Positions 1 through 7,983 of a stretch of 64,000 nucleotides of DNA are shown here, piece after piece. Source of the DNA: Streptomyces camelliae (lineage in GTDB: Bacteria > Actinomycetota > Actinomycetes > Streptomycetales > Streptomycetaceae); the NCBI RefSeq assembly GCF_027625935.1, contig NZ_CP115300.1:4402001-4466000 (forward strand), written 5' to 3'. How positions within the stretch are numbered: the first letter of the stretch is position 1; every line of letters starts with the position of its first letter. Under the pieces are notes generated by a model. The model did not search any database. It saw nothing but the letters and a program-made list of their open reading frames with translations, and had not been told where the DNA came from. Position numbers and translations under genes: made by a program.

Positions 1-180
1 CGCCAACGAACTGCGCTCGTGGCTACCTCGTCGACCGTTGCACTCCACTCCGGCAGGAGCTGAGCCGGCGGCAGACGGGCGGGCGCGGGCGGTTCGGCTT
101 CATAGGAGGGCCGCAGCACCCGTACTCTTCGGGGACCACGGCGTCAGATAGCGGGCGCCAGACACTGGAGGCAATACCTC

Positions 181-1203
181 GTGCTGATCGCTCAGCGTCC
201 GTCACTGACCGAAGAGGTCGTCGACGAGTTCCGGTCCCGGTTCGTGATCGAGCCGCTGGAGCCGGGCTTCGGCTACACCCTCGGCAACTCCCTGCGCCGT
301 ACCCTCCTCTCCTCGATCCCCGGCGCTGCTGTCACCAGCATCCGCGTCGACGGCGTCCTGCATGAGTTCACCACCGTGCCGGGCGTCAAGGAGGACGTCA
401 CCGACCTGATCCTCAACATCAAGCAGCTGGTCGTCTCCTCGGAGCACGACGAGCCGGTCGTGATGTACCTGCGCAAGCAGGGCCCGGGTCTGGTCACCGC
501 CGCCGACATCGCGCCCCCGGCCGGTGTCGAGGTGCACAACCCCGACCTCGTCCTCGCCGCGCTGAACGGCAAGGGCAAGCTGGAGATGGAGCTGACCGTC
601 GAGCGCGGTCGCGGTTACGTCTCCGCCGTGCAGAACAAGCAGGTGGGCCAGGAGATCGGCCGTATCCCGGTCGACTCGATCTACTCGCCGGTTCTGAAGG
701 TCACGTACAAGGTCGAGGCCACGCGTGTCGAGCAGCGCACCGACTTCGACAAGCTGATCGTCGACGTCGAGACCAAGCAGGCGATGCGTCCGCGTGACGC
801 CATGGCCTCCGCGGGCAAGACGCTGGTCGAGCTGTTCGGTCTCGCCCGCGAGCTGAACATCGACGCCGAGGGCATCGACATGGGCCCGTCCCCCGTGGAC
901 GCCGCCCTGGCCGCCGACCTCGCGCTGCCGATCGAGGAGCTGGAGCTCACGGTCCGCTCGTACAACTGCCTCAAGCGTGAGGGCGTCCACTCGGTGGGTG
1001 AGCTCATGGCTCGTTCCGAGGCGGACCTGCTGGACATCCGCAACTTCGGTGCGAAGTCCATCGACGAGGTCAAGGCGAAGCTGGCCGGCATGGGCCTGGC
1101 CCTCAAGGACAGCCCGCCCGGATTCGACCCGACCGCCGCCGTGGACGCCTTCGGCGCGGACGACAACGGCAGCACGGGTTTCATGGGGACCGAGCAGTAC
1201 TGA
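181..1203 (+). CDS. rpoA: DNA-directed RNA polymerase subunit alpha (stand-alone copy)
   Basis: Alpha subunit of RNA polymerase, which dimerises to nucleate beta and beta-prime assembly and contacts promoters and activators. All 340 residues are collinear with the actinobacterial family: N-terminal assembly domain about 1-230, linker, and C-terminal helix-hairpin domain about 245-315 with the [14 protein letters not shown] helix, then an acidic tail ending TEQY. The GTG start is supported by GGAGG at 167-171, nine bases upstream. No residue loss or frameshift is visible. The neighbours are odd: rpoA normally sits between rpsD and rplQ, but here the 180 bases upstream contain no S4 C-terminus and the next gene is a MerR-like regulator. 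It therefore looks like a second, functional-looking paralogue or a relocated gene. Confidence 0.97.
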   Translation: MLIAQRPSLTEEVVDEFRSRFVIEPLEPGFGYTLGNSLRRTLLSSIPGAAVTSIRVDGVLHEFTTVPGVKEDVTDLILNIKQLVVSSEHDEPVVMYLRKQGPGLVTAADIAPPAGVEVHNPDLVLAALNGKGKLEMELTVERGRGYVSAVQNKQVGQEIGRIPVDSIYSPVLKVTYKVEATRVEQRTDFDKLIVDVETKQAMRPRDAMASAGKTLVELFGLARELNIDAEGIDMGPSPVDAALAADLALPIEELELTVRSYNCLKREGVHSVGELMARSEADLLDIRNFGAKSIDEVKAKLAGMGLALKDSPPGFDPTAAVDAFGADDNGSTGFMGTEQY

Positions 1204-1221
1204 ACGCCGCGCCCGGGGCGC

Positions 1222-1283
1222 GGGGAGCCAGGAGGCAGCGGAGCCGGCGATGAGCGCGCCGGCTCCGCTGTCCCCGGCTCCCC
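1222..1283 (+). terminator. Nested hairpin after rpoA
   Basis: A perfect 13-bp stem (1237-1249 with 1257-1269) lies inside an outer 8-bp stem (1222-1229 with 1276-1283), starting 18 bases after the rpoA stop. It is GC-rich with no clear T run, as is common for streptomycete terminators. It suggests rpoA is transcribed alone. The remaining 1284-1524 holds no convincing gene; it presumably carries the promoter of the MerR-like gene. Confidence 0.65.
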
Positions 1284-1524
1284 GTTGGCCCACACCGCGG
1301 CACGGCCACTGAGCGAGCCGAGCCCCGGCCCCGCCCGCGCTCGGCAGCACGCGAAGGACGTACGGCGCCGGCGCGCGGCGGTACGCGGAAATCTGTCACG
1401 GCGAGGCCATATGTCCGCCCCTGACGGAGATAGGTTTGTGCCACGAGGCAGATGGCGCTGAGTCCTCGGAGCGCGGTGCCACGCACGCCTGGGTTCCCCT
1501 CCGCGTCCCCGAAACGAAGGTGCC

Positions 1525-1863
1525 ATGCCCGCTGAGAACGTCCCTGTCGCCGGCAATCTCGACGATGACGACTATCCCGCCTACACGATGGGGCGGGCCG
1601 CTGACGTTCTCGGCACCACTCCCGCCTTCCTCCGGGCCGTCGGCGAAGCCGGGCTCATCACGCCCCTGCGTTCGGAAGGCGGCCACCGCCGGTACTCCCG
1701 CCGCCAGTTGCGCATCGCCGCCCGTGCCCGCGAACTGGTCGACCAGGGCACTCCCGTCGAGGCCGCGTGCCGCATCGTCTCGCTGGAGGACCAGCTCGAC
1801 GACGCTCTCCGCCTGAACCGGGAAATGCGCCGGAAGCTGGACGGACGCGGCGCGGATACCTAG
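1525..1863 (+). CDS. Small MerR-like helix-turn-helix protein
   Basis: A 112-residue protein with a MerR-type winged helix at about residues 18-85: YTMGRAADVLG, then TPAFLRAVGEAGLI, then the wing GGHRRYSRRQL. A short predicted helix at the C-terminus (LEDQLDDALRLNREMRRKL) could dimerise. It lacks any effector domain and is much shorter than classical MerR activators. AAGG at 1517-1520 precedes the ATG. It lies directly upstream of a cold-shock gene on the same strand; from general knowledge this pairing recurs in streptomycetes, so a role around cold-shock protein expression is plausible but not shown. Confidence 0.85.
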   Translation: MPAENVPVAGNLDDDDYPAYTMGRAADVLGTTPAFLRAVGEAGLITPLRSEGGHRRYSRRQLRIAARARELVDQGTPVEAACRIVSLEDQLDDALRLNREMRRKLDGRGADT

Positions 1864-1933
1864 TCCCGCCAGTACAGAATTACGGACTGCGGCGGGACGA
1901 GAATTACTGGACGCTCCGGAAAATGCATGGGTG

Positions 1934-2092
1934 TTGCGACTGGATCTGTGTTAGCGTGATAGCAGTTGCAGTTTTGATTGCCAGAGATTTTTCTTTGCAG
2001 AGCTTTCCGGATCTTTCCGGAGGGGTGATCATCGCGGCGACTCGGCTCCGCACAGTGCGGAGTCCGGTACTGCCCCTCAAGGGAGATTCAAT
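1934..2092 (+). promoter_or_regulatory. Promoter and long structured leader of the cold-shock gene
   Basis: A possible -35 TTGCGA (1934-1939) and -10 TGATAG (1957-1962), spaced 17 bases, precede about 125 bases of leader. The leader is unusually A/T-rich for this genome up to about 2020, then has an inverted repeat CTCCGCA/TGCGGAG around 2046-2062 and the RBS GGGAG at 2081-2085. Long folded leaders are typical of csp mRNAs, where they govern temperature-dependent stability or translation. The exact promoter elements are inferred by eye. Confidence 0.5.
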
Positions 2093-2296
2093 ATGGCATC
2101 TGGCACCGTGAAGTGGTTCAACGCGGAAAAGGGCTTCGGCTTCATCGAGCAGGAGGGTGGCGGCCCGGACGTCTTCGCCCACTACTCGAACATCGCCACC
2201 CAGGGCTTCCGCGAGCTTCAGGAAGGCCAGAAGGTTACCTTCGACGTCACGCAGGGCCAGAAGGGCCCGCAGGCCGAGAACATCGTTCCCGCCTGA
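2093..2296 (+). CDS. Cold-shock protein, CspA family
   Basis: A 67-residue single-domain OB-fold RNA/ssDNA-binding protein. It has the family opening [16 protein letters not shown] with RNP1-like KGFGFI and RNP2-like VFAHYS, and ends ENIVPA. Length and motif order match the CspA family exactly, so the function is nucleic-acid chaperoning of mRNA. The ATG is preceded by GGGAG at 2081-2085. It follows the small MerR-like gene and is closed by a strong hairpin at 2341. Confidence 0.97.
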   Translation: MASGTVKWFNAEKGFGFIEQEGGGPDVFAHYSNIATQGFRELQEGQKVTFDVTQGQKGPQAENIVPA

Positions 2297-2340
2297 CACT
2301 GACGCGAATCGTCGCGAGCCAGTGGTTCGCGCATCGTGTG

Positions 2341-2381
2341 GCTGGGGCCCGCGCTCTTCGGAGTGCGGGCCCCAGCTCATT
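2341..2381 (+). terminator. Rho-independent-type terminator after the cold-shock gene
   Basis: A perfect 12-bp stem (2341-2352 with 2365-2376) around a 12-base loop, followed by a short T-containing stretch (tcattattcccc). This is the clearest terminator in the first 10 kb. Confidence 0.85.
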
Positions 2382-2483
2382 ATTCCCCTGTTTTCCGCGT
2401 TTACCGGACCAGCGACAGCCCGGCTGCCCCACGAAGCCCGGCTTTTCTTTTCCTCCAGCTCATTCCTGCGAATCCTTGTGCGA

Positions 2484-3485
2484 TCATCGGCGCTGGAGGG
2501 AATTCCTCGATCGGTATGGGGAGGGCGTCCGGACCGCCCCCCGCAGGGACCCGTACGTCCCGAGAGTGACGGCCGGCAGGATCAGGCCGGCCGCCCCCAG
2601 TGTCGCTCCGTCCGGATGAGTCAGCGGCTGGCCGCGCAATGCCCGCCAGAGGACCAGGGCGAACGCGGCCGCGTATGCCCCCGAAGCGAGCAGCACCAGG
2701 CGCAACCGGACCCGGTCGTCGGCGAGGCGGTCGAAACGCGGCGCGAGGACGGTCAGCACCATGACCAGCGTCGGCAGGAGTTGCAGCGCGTGCATGCCGA
2801 CGAAGTGCGGGATCCGTAGATCGCCACCCGTCGTGGACCAGCCGGTCAGGGGCATCGAGGGGCCGCCGTCCGGCACGCCCACGCTGTGCGCGCCGACCAC
2901 CTTGGAGACGCCGCGCCGCTGCCCCGGTGCGGGCCGGGTCATCAGGAAGCCGACAGCGGCCCCGGCCAGGGCCAGGACGATGCCGGAGCGCATCGCCCAA
3001 GCGGATGCGCGGTCGGCGATCCGGGCGCGGAGCAGCAGCACGGCGACGACGAGCGTGGCCGTCCACAGGATGACGACCGTGACGGCCATCGTGTTGTACA
3101 GGGCCTCGTCGAAGGGCGTTTCGTGGTTGAAGTGGCTGCGCTTACCGCGTGCGGCCTGCCCCGTGATGATCACCATCTCGACGAGGCCCGCCAGCGCGAC
3201 GACCGTCCCCGCCCACCAGCCCACGCGTCGGCCCCTGGGGAGGAACGACAGCATCCAGGCCAGGGAGGGGCAGTACGCCACGAACGAGACCGAGAACTTG
3301 AACGGCTTGGCCCAGACCGGCGCGCCCACCAGGACGCGGTCGTCGACCACGAGTCCCACCGCGGACATGAGCGCCGTCACGGCCATCGCCGCCGAGAAGA
3401 GCACCAGCGGTCGGTGCCATGACCGCCATGGCGCCGAAGGCGAGCGCGACGACGCAGGCCACGAGGACACAGGCGAGGAAAGCAT
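2484..3485 (-). CDS. Multi-pass membrane protein of unknown function
   Basis: About 333 residues with seven to eight predicted membrane helices (for example LVLFSAAMAVTALMSAVGLV, VGWWAGTVVALAGLVEMVII, TMAVTVVILWTATLVVAVLL, LPTLVMVLTVLA). There is no enzyme motif I recognise. An ATG at 3485 is chosen over the in-frame TTG at 3497 because a GGGGG ribosome site sits five bases before it. It is divergent from a MerR regulator; the 125-bp gap contains GATAG/CTATC inverted repeats, so that regulator probably controls it. A transport or sensing role is possible but not supported by motifs. Confidence 0.85.
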   Translation of the reverse strand: MLSSPVSSWPASSRSPSAPWRSWHRPLVLFSAAMAVTALMSAVGLVVDDRVLVGAPVWAKPFKFSVSFVAYCPSLAWMLSFLPRGRRVGWWAGTVVALAGLVEMVIITGQAARGKRSHFNHETPFDEALYNTMAVTVVILWTATLVVAVLLLRARIADRASAWAMRSGIVLALAGAAVGFLMTRPAPGQRRGVSKVVGAHSVGVPDGGPSMPLTGWSTTGGDLRIPHFVGMHALQLLPTLVMVLTVLAPRFDRLADDRVRLRLVLLASGAYAAAFALVLWRALRGQPLTHPDGATLGAAGLILPAVTLGTYGSLRGAVRTPSPYRSRNSLQRR

Positions 3486-3503
3486 GACTACCCCCAAGAA
3501 GTA

Positions 3504-3541
3504 GATAGCGGCACTATCCGCTATCCGATAGCTCCACTATC
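3504..3541. promoter_or_regulatory. GATAG/CTATC inverted repeats, probable MerR operator
   Basis: GATAGCGG (3504-3511) and CCGCTATC (3518-3525) form a perfect 8-bp inverted repeat with a 6-bp spacer. A second pair, GATAG (3527-3531) and CTATC (3537-3541), follows at once. The cluster sits between the divergent membrane protein and MerR genes, which is where an operator serving both would lie. Confidence 0.6.
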
Positions 3542-3609
3542 TATCATGGGTGAGCGACCGGCAAGGGCCGGCGCGGCGGGCAGGGCGAAGGCCGAGGAGT
3601 GAACCGGCA

Positions 3610-4263
3610 GTGCGTATCGGAGAGTTGAGCCGGAAGACCGGAGTGCCGGTGCCGACGATCAAGTACTACGTCCGTGAGGGCCTGCTGCCTCCGGGCGAGC
3701 TGACCAGTCGGAACCAGGCGAGCTACGGCGAGGCGCACGAGCGCCGGCTGCAGCTGATCCGCGCCCTGCTCGATGTGGGCGGCATGAAGGTGGCCGCGAT
3801 CGCGGACGTACTGGCGGCCGTCGACGATCCGGAGCGTCCGCTGCACAAGGTGCTCGGCGCCGCGGCGGACCGCATCGGCAGCGCGCACGCCGAGCACGAC
3901 GACGCCGAGTCGGCGGCCGCCCAGGACGTCGTCGCCGACCTCATCTCCCGGCGTGGCTGGCGGGCGCACGAGTCGAACCCCGCCGCCGCCGACCTGGCCA
4001 AGGCCCTTGCCGCCATGGCCCGGTTGGGCCACGGGGCGTTCACCGAAGTGCTCGACGACTACGCCGACGCCGCCGAGCAGGTCGCCCGCGCCGACCTCAG
4101 GTACGTGGACCGGCAGGTGGCGGTCGAGGACAGAGTGGAGGGTGTCGTGGTCGGGACCGTACTGGGTGAGGCAGTGTTCAGCGCGCTGCGGCGACTGGCC
4201 CATGTGGACGCCTCGGCGAGGCTGTACGGCACCGACGCGCCGCAGGGGCGCGGGACGGGCTGA
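3610..4263 (+). CDS. MerR family transcriptional regulator
   Basis: About 217 residues. The N-terminal MerR winged helix is intact (IGELSRKTGVPVPTIKYYVR, then EGLLPPGELTSRNQASYGEAH), followed by a helical C-terminal domain of about 140 residues without Cys clusters, which argues against metal sensing. GTG at 3610 is chosen because it places the canonical VRIGELS opening at the N-terminus, with GAGGAG about ten bases upstream; an in-frame GTG at 3550 would add 20 arginine/alanine-rich residues. An 18-codon ORF beginning ATG at 3546 ends at 3602, just before the start. The gene is divergent from the membrane protein and probably regulates it through the GATAG repeats. Confidence 0.88.
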   Translation: MRIGELSRKTGVPVPTIKYYVREGLLPPGELTSRNQASYGEAHERRLQLIRALLDVGGMKVAAIADVLAAVDDPERPLHKVLGAAADRIGSAHAEHDDAESAAAQDVVADLISRRGWRAHESNPAAADLAKALAAMARLGHGAFTEVLDDYADAAEQVARADLRYVDRQVAVEDRVEGVVVGTVLGEAVFSALRRLAHVDASARLYGTDAPQGRGTG

Positions 4264-4419
4264 GCCGGCCGGGAGATCGAGTGCGTCTTCGGAGCCGTGC
4301 CCCTCGCTTCGCCGATGTGAAGTCGCTTGCACCGACCAGCAGTTCACATTGAAGGCGCCCCGGCGCTCACTCCATGCGCCGGAAGCCGGCCTCGCACGAC
4401 CGCCCGGACAGTCTGTCCG

Positions 4420-4755
4420 TTACGGCGCGCAGCCCCGCAGGGCGAAGGCGATCGTGTCCTTCAGGCCCCGTTCGACGGCGTCGGCGGGGATGCCGCCGGA
4501 CACGGTGAGGGCGACGTAGCCGTGGATGGCGGCCATGACCGGCAGGCCGATCTCCCCCGCGGGACCCTCGCGGACCTCGCCCCGGTGCTGTGCATCCTCG
4601 ATGAGCCGGGCGGCCAGGGCCGGCAGCTGCTGGGAGGCGGCGGCCAGTTCGAGGGAAGCGGTGGGGTCGTACTTGACCGAGTGCATCAGCTCCAACAGCG
4701 CCGGGTCGGCAGCGGCGAAGGCCAGGTAGGTACGGCTGAGCGCGGTCAGGCGCCA
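4420..4755 (-). pseudogene. C-terminal remnant of a TetR family regulator
   Basis: The frame reads from directly after a stop near 4756 and encodes about 110 residues typical of a TetR C-terminal ligand/dimer domain: RLTALSRTYLAFAAADPALLELMHS, a middle helical part, then GYVALTVSGGIP and AFALRG. The N-terminal helix-turn-helix, normally about 60-80 residues, is missing, and the start region abuts the stop of the DUF6114 gene with no ribosome site. It therefore looks like a deletion remnant of the regulator that probably once accompanied the DUF6114/DUF6230 pair. A TTG at 4695 could start a 91-residue piece, but without DNA binding. Confidence 0.7.
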
Positions 4756-4757
4756 CT

Positions 4758-5306
4758 TCAGCCCTCTTCCGCCGGAACCGCCGTTGCCGCCGCGTCGTTC
4801 GGCGGCGTCGGCGTCGGCGGTTCGTCGTCCGTGGGAGGCATCCAGGCGCAGGCCAGGGAGCCGCCGATCAGGCCGGAGGCGACACCGAGGAAGAGGCCGC
4901 CGAAGTTCGCGACGGGAAAGGAGATGAGGGCGAGCAGAAGAGTGGCGACCCCGGCGAAGACACGAAGGTGGGGGCGGCAGCAGAGCGCGATGCCCAGGGT
5001 CAGGAGCAGAACTCCGATCACCAGGGATCCGGCGCCGGACGTGGTCGACAGGGCGAGCGGAATCCCGCCCAGGTCCAGGTTCGCGTAGGGCCAGTAGAGG
5101 ATGGGGAGACCGGCGCCGAACGTGAACAGCCCGGCCCAGAAAGGGCGTTCGCCGCGCCAGGTCCGGAACCTTCGCCGGAACTCCGGTGCCGTGGTGAGCA
5201 GTTCACGGTGTCTGCCGAGGGGGTTGATGATCACGCGTCCTGTCCTGATCAGTGCTGCTGCGGTTCCGCGAGGAGGATGCGAGACCCGGACGTACGACCC
5301 CCGCAC
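4758..5306 (-). CDS. DUF6114-type membrane protein
   Basis: Up to 182 residues with four predicted helices (PFWAGLFTFGAGLPILYWPY, then GAGSLVIGVLLLTLGIALCC, FAGVATLLLALISFPVANFG, and a last one with GLIGGSLACAW) and a proline/threonine-rich tail. This matches the streptomycete DUF6114 pattern, which from memory is found next to DUF6230 proteins. The GTG at 5306 is the longest start; a GTG near 5235 (VIINPLGRHREL) would remove about 24 basic residues and fits the family better. It lies 15 bases after the DUF6230 stop, so the two are probably cotranscribed. Biochemical function is unknown. Confidence 0.8.
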   Translation of the reverse strand: MRGSYVRVSHPPRGTAAALIRTGRVIINPLGRHRELLTTAPEFRRRFRTWRGERPFWAGLFTFGAGLPILYWPYANLDLGGIPLALSTTSGAGSLVIGVLLLTLGIALCCRPHLRVFAGVATLLLALISFPVANFGGLFLGVASGLIGGSLACAWMPPTDDEPPTPTPPNDAAATAVPAEEG

Positions 5307-5321
5307 GAGGGTCCGCCCGAG

Positions 5322-5945
5322 TCAGGGGCAGGCGTGGTTGCCCTGATCGAGCTGCACGCGCAGGCCGGGAATGCTGAACGTGCCGGCGGACAGCGCGACC
5401 GCGCTCACCCGCACGCCCTTCAGGGTGGTCGACGCAGCCTGATGGCCGACGCCGTCGGGATCGAAGAACCGCGAGTTCCTGTCTCCGGGGTCGACCGGCC
5501 CCTTGGTGAGGGCACCCTGTGCGACACCGATGTCGAGGCCGTTGAAGGTCGCGTCCTTGACCGTCTCGGTCGTCGCGTCGATGAACATGTCCGACGCCTC
5601 GGCCGGCCGGCCGTCACCGCCGGTGAGCCGCAGGGTCCGCGTGCCCAGCACCGGGATGTCGACGACGACGGACTGGCACAGCCCGCTGACTGTCGCATGC
5701 CGGAATCCGTTGACCATGACGGGTACGAGTTCATGTTTCCTGGTCACGTCGACCATGCCGTAGAGGCTGAACCCACGCACGGTCAGGGAGTCGGCGGTGA
5801 CCTGGAACTTCTGACCGGAGATGAAGAACGACGCGGCGAGCACTCCCTGCGCCATGGCGATGCCGACCGACGCACACGCTGCCATGCTGGGCACCAGGAC
5901 CACCGCGAAACGCCTCCACCGGGTCCTCCCGGCGCGATGCGACAT
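5322..5945 (-). CDS. DUF6230 family secreted or membrane-anchored protein
   Basis: About 207 residues: a basic N-terminus (SHRAGRTRWRR), a single hydrophobic segment at about 12-35, then a beta-rich extracytoplasmic domain (SFFISGQKFQVTADSLTVRG). This is the DUF6230 pattern; such proteins are sometimes labelled cholesterol esterase in streptomycete genomes, without motif support here. ATG at 5945 is chosen because GAAGGAG lies just upstream; the longer frame to 5996 has no such site. It is the first gene of a two-gene unit with DUF6114. The role is probably structural or envelope-related, but unproven. Confidence 0.85.
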   Translation of the reverse strand: MSHRAGRTRWRRFAVVLVPSMAACASVGIAMAQGVLAASFFISGQKFQVTADSLTVRGFSLYGMVDVTRKHELVPVMVNGFRHATVSGLCQSVVVDIPVLGTRTLRLTGGDGRPAEASDMFIDATTETVKDATFNGLDIGVAQGALTKGPVDPGDRNSRFFDPDGVGHQAASTTLKGVRVSAVALSAGTFSIPGLRVQLDQGNHACP

Positions 5946-6293
5946 CCCGTCTCCTTCGGTCGTGAGGTGAGTCCGCCATGCCACGAAGGCAGACATTGCC
6001 CCATTTATCCGGTAATGGATCCTAGGCTTCCGGGCACGTCAACCGGCCGCACGCCAGGTCCGCCGTCCGAGTGGTGCGCGTTTTGCGGTCGTTCCGTCGC
6101 CCCGACCGTTCGGTGAAAACCGGTGGAACGGCGCCGCTGTGTGCCATTACCGTGCTGCCGAACCGAGTCGTCCAGGCAAGGACATGCCGTTGTACACCCT
6201 GTGAGACCTCCCGAGAGCTGATCTGTCGCGCGTCGCGCCTGTGCGCCGCGCTGCTTTTTGCTGCGGCCTTCTCACTGAAACCGGTGTACTTCT
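5946..6293. other. Intergenic region between DUF6230 and DUF1062 genes
   Basis: About 350 bases between divergent genes. Open frames here are short and have no coding character. It presumably holds both promoters; I could not assign -35/-10 elements with confidence and saw no strong hairpin. Confidence 0.5.
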
Positions 6294-6842
6294 GTGCTCA
6301 ATAGCTGGGTGGTCATGCCCACCTGCCTGCCTACCGTTCTCCGCCGTTGCCACGCGTGCGCGTCCGAGCGCTTCCGGGCGAACGGCAAATTCCGCGTCAA
6401 CGCGAACCACAAGCTCCTCGACGCCTGGCTGCTCGTGCTCTGTGCCGCCTGCGGGGAAACCGCGAAGCTCACGGTCCTGGAGCGGGTGAACGTGCGCTCC
6501 GTACGACCTGAACTGCTGGACCGGATGCACGACAACGACCCTGACCTGGCAGCTGAGTTGCTCCAGGATCCGGTCGTGCGGCGCCGTAACCGCATCGCCC
6601 TCGACTGGGCGGGCGCCTGGCGCCTCGACACCGGCGGATCGGATCACCTGGACCGCGAGGTGATCGACGTGTCGGTCCGCTTCGCGGCGCGGATCCCTGT
6701 CCGGCCGGTACGACTGATCGCTGAAGGCTGCGCTCTTTCGCGGGCCGAAGTCGAGAGACTGCTCACGGAGGGGAGCCTCGTTTCGGCAGTCCGGCTGAAC
6801 GGCAGGCTCTCCGGCGACTTCACCTTCACGCTCAAGCGCTGA
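6294..6842 (+). CDS. DUF1062 domain-containing protein
   Basis: A 182-residue cytoplasmic protein. The N-terminal third carries two CxxC pairs, RRCHACASERF and VLCAACGET, consistent with a small zinc ribbon; the conserved VNANHKLLDAWLL and KLTVLERVNVRSV blocks lie between and after them. The C-terminal part (RLIAEGCALSRAEVERLL) resembles a small helical RNA/DNA-binding segment. Length and layout match DUF1062. GTG at 6294 starts the frame. It is a single-gene unit closed by the hairpin at 6860. Function is unknown. Confidence 0.88.
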   Translation: MLNSWVVMPTCLPTVLRRCHACASERFRANGKFRVNANHKLLDAWLLVLCAACGETAKLTVLERVNVRSVRPELLDRMHDNDPDLAAELLQDPVVRRRNRIALDWAGAWRLDTGGSDHLDREVIDVSVRFAARIPVRPVRLIAEGCALSRAEVERLLTEGSLVSAVRLNGRLSGDFTFTLKR

Positions 6843-6859
6843 GCCCTCCCCGGGCCCAA

Positions 6860-6890
6860 GGCCTGTCCGGCAGGATCCGTCGGACAGGCC
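6860..6890. terminator. Bidirectional hairpin terminator
   Basis: A perfect 10-bp stem (6860-6869 with 6881-6890) around an 11-base loop, located between the convergent 3' ends of the DUF1062 gene and the hypothetical gene at 6909. Confidence 0.8.
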
Positions 6891-6908
6891 GCACCGGGGC
6901 CACGGTCC

Positions 6909-7304
6909 CTAGGAACGCTCGCCGCCTCCGGAAGGGCGGCGGGCGCGACCGGCCCCACCGGCGGGTTCGGTGGCAGGGTCCCTCTGGGAGTCCGCGTGGT
7001 GGGTCAGCACCTTCATGATCTCCGAAGCCAGCACGTCCGACAGAGCGGGCGCGAGAGCGTCTGCCAGTGCGGTCGCGAGGGTCTGCGCGAAGAACATCCT
7101 CTCCAGTTCCGAGGCACGGGAGGGCGGCCGGGAAAAAGACGCCACGGCCGCTTCCATCAGGGCTCCCGCCAGCGGGTCCTTCGCTTGCCTGCCGCCGGTG
7201 CCGGTATGGGGGATTCCGGCATCACGCACCATTTCATCGAAGATCTCGTCGATGAAGGTCTCCAAGGGATCCCGTTCCGATTGTCCGCCGGGCTCAGCTG
7301 CCAT
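6909..7304 (-). CDS. Hypothetical alanine-rich helical protein
   Basis: A 131-residue protein I do not recognise. It is acidic at the N-terminus (ERDPLETFIDEIFDEMVRDAG), has a central amphipathic helical part (DPLAGALMEAAVASF, ALADALAPALSDVLASEIMKVL) and a charged Pro/Gly/Arg tail. There are no membrane helices and no signal peptide. It is the last of four minus-strand genes whose products (collagen-like pair, repeat protein, this one) are all low-complexity. Its PLAGALMEAA segment faintly echoes the HPLLLAAL core of the upstream repeat protein, which may mean shared partners; this is inference only. Confidence 0.75.
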   Translation of the reverse strand: MAAEPGGQSERDPLETFIDEIFDEMVRDAGIPHTGTGGRQAKDPLAGALMEAAVASFSRPPSRASELERMFFAQTLATALADALAPALSDVLASEIMKVLTHHADSQRDPATEPAGGAGRARRPSGGGERS

Positions 7305-7404
7305 TGTCGTTCCTCATGTCCTCTGTCCTCGATTGCCCTATGGGGCCTGCCCCCCGATTCCGGCGACTGCAAGGATCGGGGGGCAGGGGTGTCGCCATTT
7401 CCTG

Positions 7405-7983
7405 TCAGTGGCGCATGAGCGCGGCCAGCAGGAGGGGGTTCTCGATGATCGACTCGCCGCGCTCCTCACGACGCCGGCGCATCAGCGCGGCCAGCAGGAG
7501 GGGGTGCTCGATGACCGACTCCTCGCCACGCTCCTTACGGCGGCGCGCCAGCGCAGCGAGCAGAAGCGGGTGCTCGATGAACGACTCCTCACCGCCCTCC
7601 TCACGGCGGCGACGCATGAGCGCGGCCAGCAGGAGGGGGTTCTCGATGATCGACTCGCCGCGCTCCTCACGACGCCGGCGCATCAGCGCGGCCAGCAGGA
7701 GGGGATGCTCGATGACCGACTCCTCGCCATGCTCCTTACGGCGGCGCGCGAGCGCGGCCAGCAGAAGCGGGTGCTCGATGAACGACTCCTCACCGCCCTC
7801 CTCACGGCGGCGCGCGAGCGCGGCCAGCAGAAGCGGGTGCTCGATCAGCGACTCCTCGCCACGCTCCTCACGACGCGCCAGCATCGCGGCCAGCAGGAGC
7901 GGTCCGAAGGCGGATTCCTCGCCCAGCTCTTCCTGGCCTGCTCCGGCCCTTTCCCGAGTGGGGGTCTCCGTCGTTGCCGTCAT
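7405..7983 (-). CDS. Eight-repeat protein with IEHPLLLAAL core
   Basis: A 192-residue protein consisting of a 20-residue Glu/Thr-rich N-terminus and eight tandem repeats of 22-23 residues. Each repeat has an acidic segment (GEES), an I-E-H/N-P turn, a Leu/Ala helix (LLLAAL) and a basic run (RRRREE). The first copy is degenerate (AFGPLLLAAML). The alternation of acidic, hydrophobic and basic stretches suggests stacked amphipathic helix-turn units, possibly self-assembling. No signal peptide or membrane anchor is present. I know of no named family with this repeat. A gas-vesicle or storage-granule scaffold is conceivable but not shown. Confidence 0.85.
   Translation of the reverse strand: MTATTETPTRERAGAGQEELGEESAFGPLLLAAMLARREERGEESLIEHPLLLAALARRREEGGEESFIEHPLLLAALARRRKEHGEESVIEHPLLLAALMRRRREERGESIIENPLLLAALMRRRREEGGEESFIEHPLLLAALARRRKERGEESVIEHPLLLAALMRRRREERGESIIENPLLLAALMRH
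7412..7813. repeat. 201-bp direct tandem duplication inside the repeat gene
   Basis: Bases 7412-7612 and 7613-7813 align without gaps with about six differences counted by eye. The unit encodes three protein repeats (67 codons), so the gene grew by a recent in-frame duplication of a block that was itself repeated. Confidence 0.85.

Noticed and set aside
23..205. Possible gene ends in the first 180 bases
   Set aside because: Short arginine-rich frames with no recognisable C-terminus; in particular no ribosomal protein S4 ending could be read.
7412..7860. Regular direct repeats resembling a CRISPR array
   Set aside because: The repeat units are contiguous codons of an open frame with no variable spacers, and no cas genes are near.
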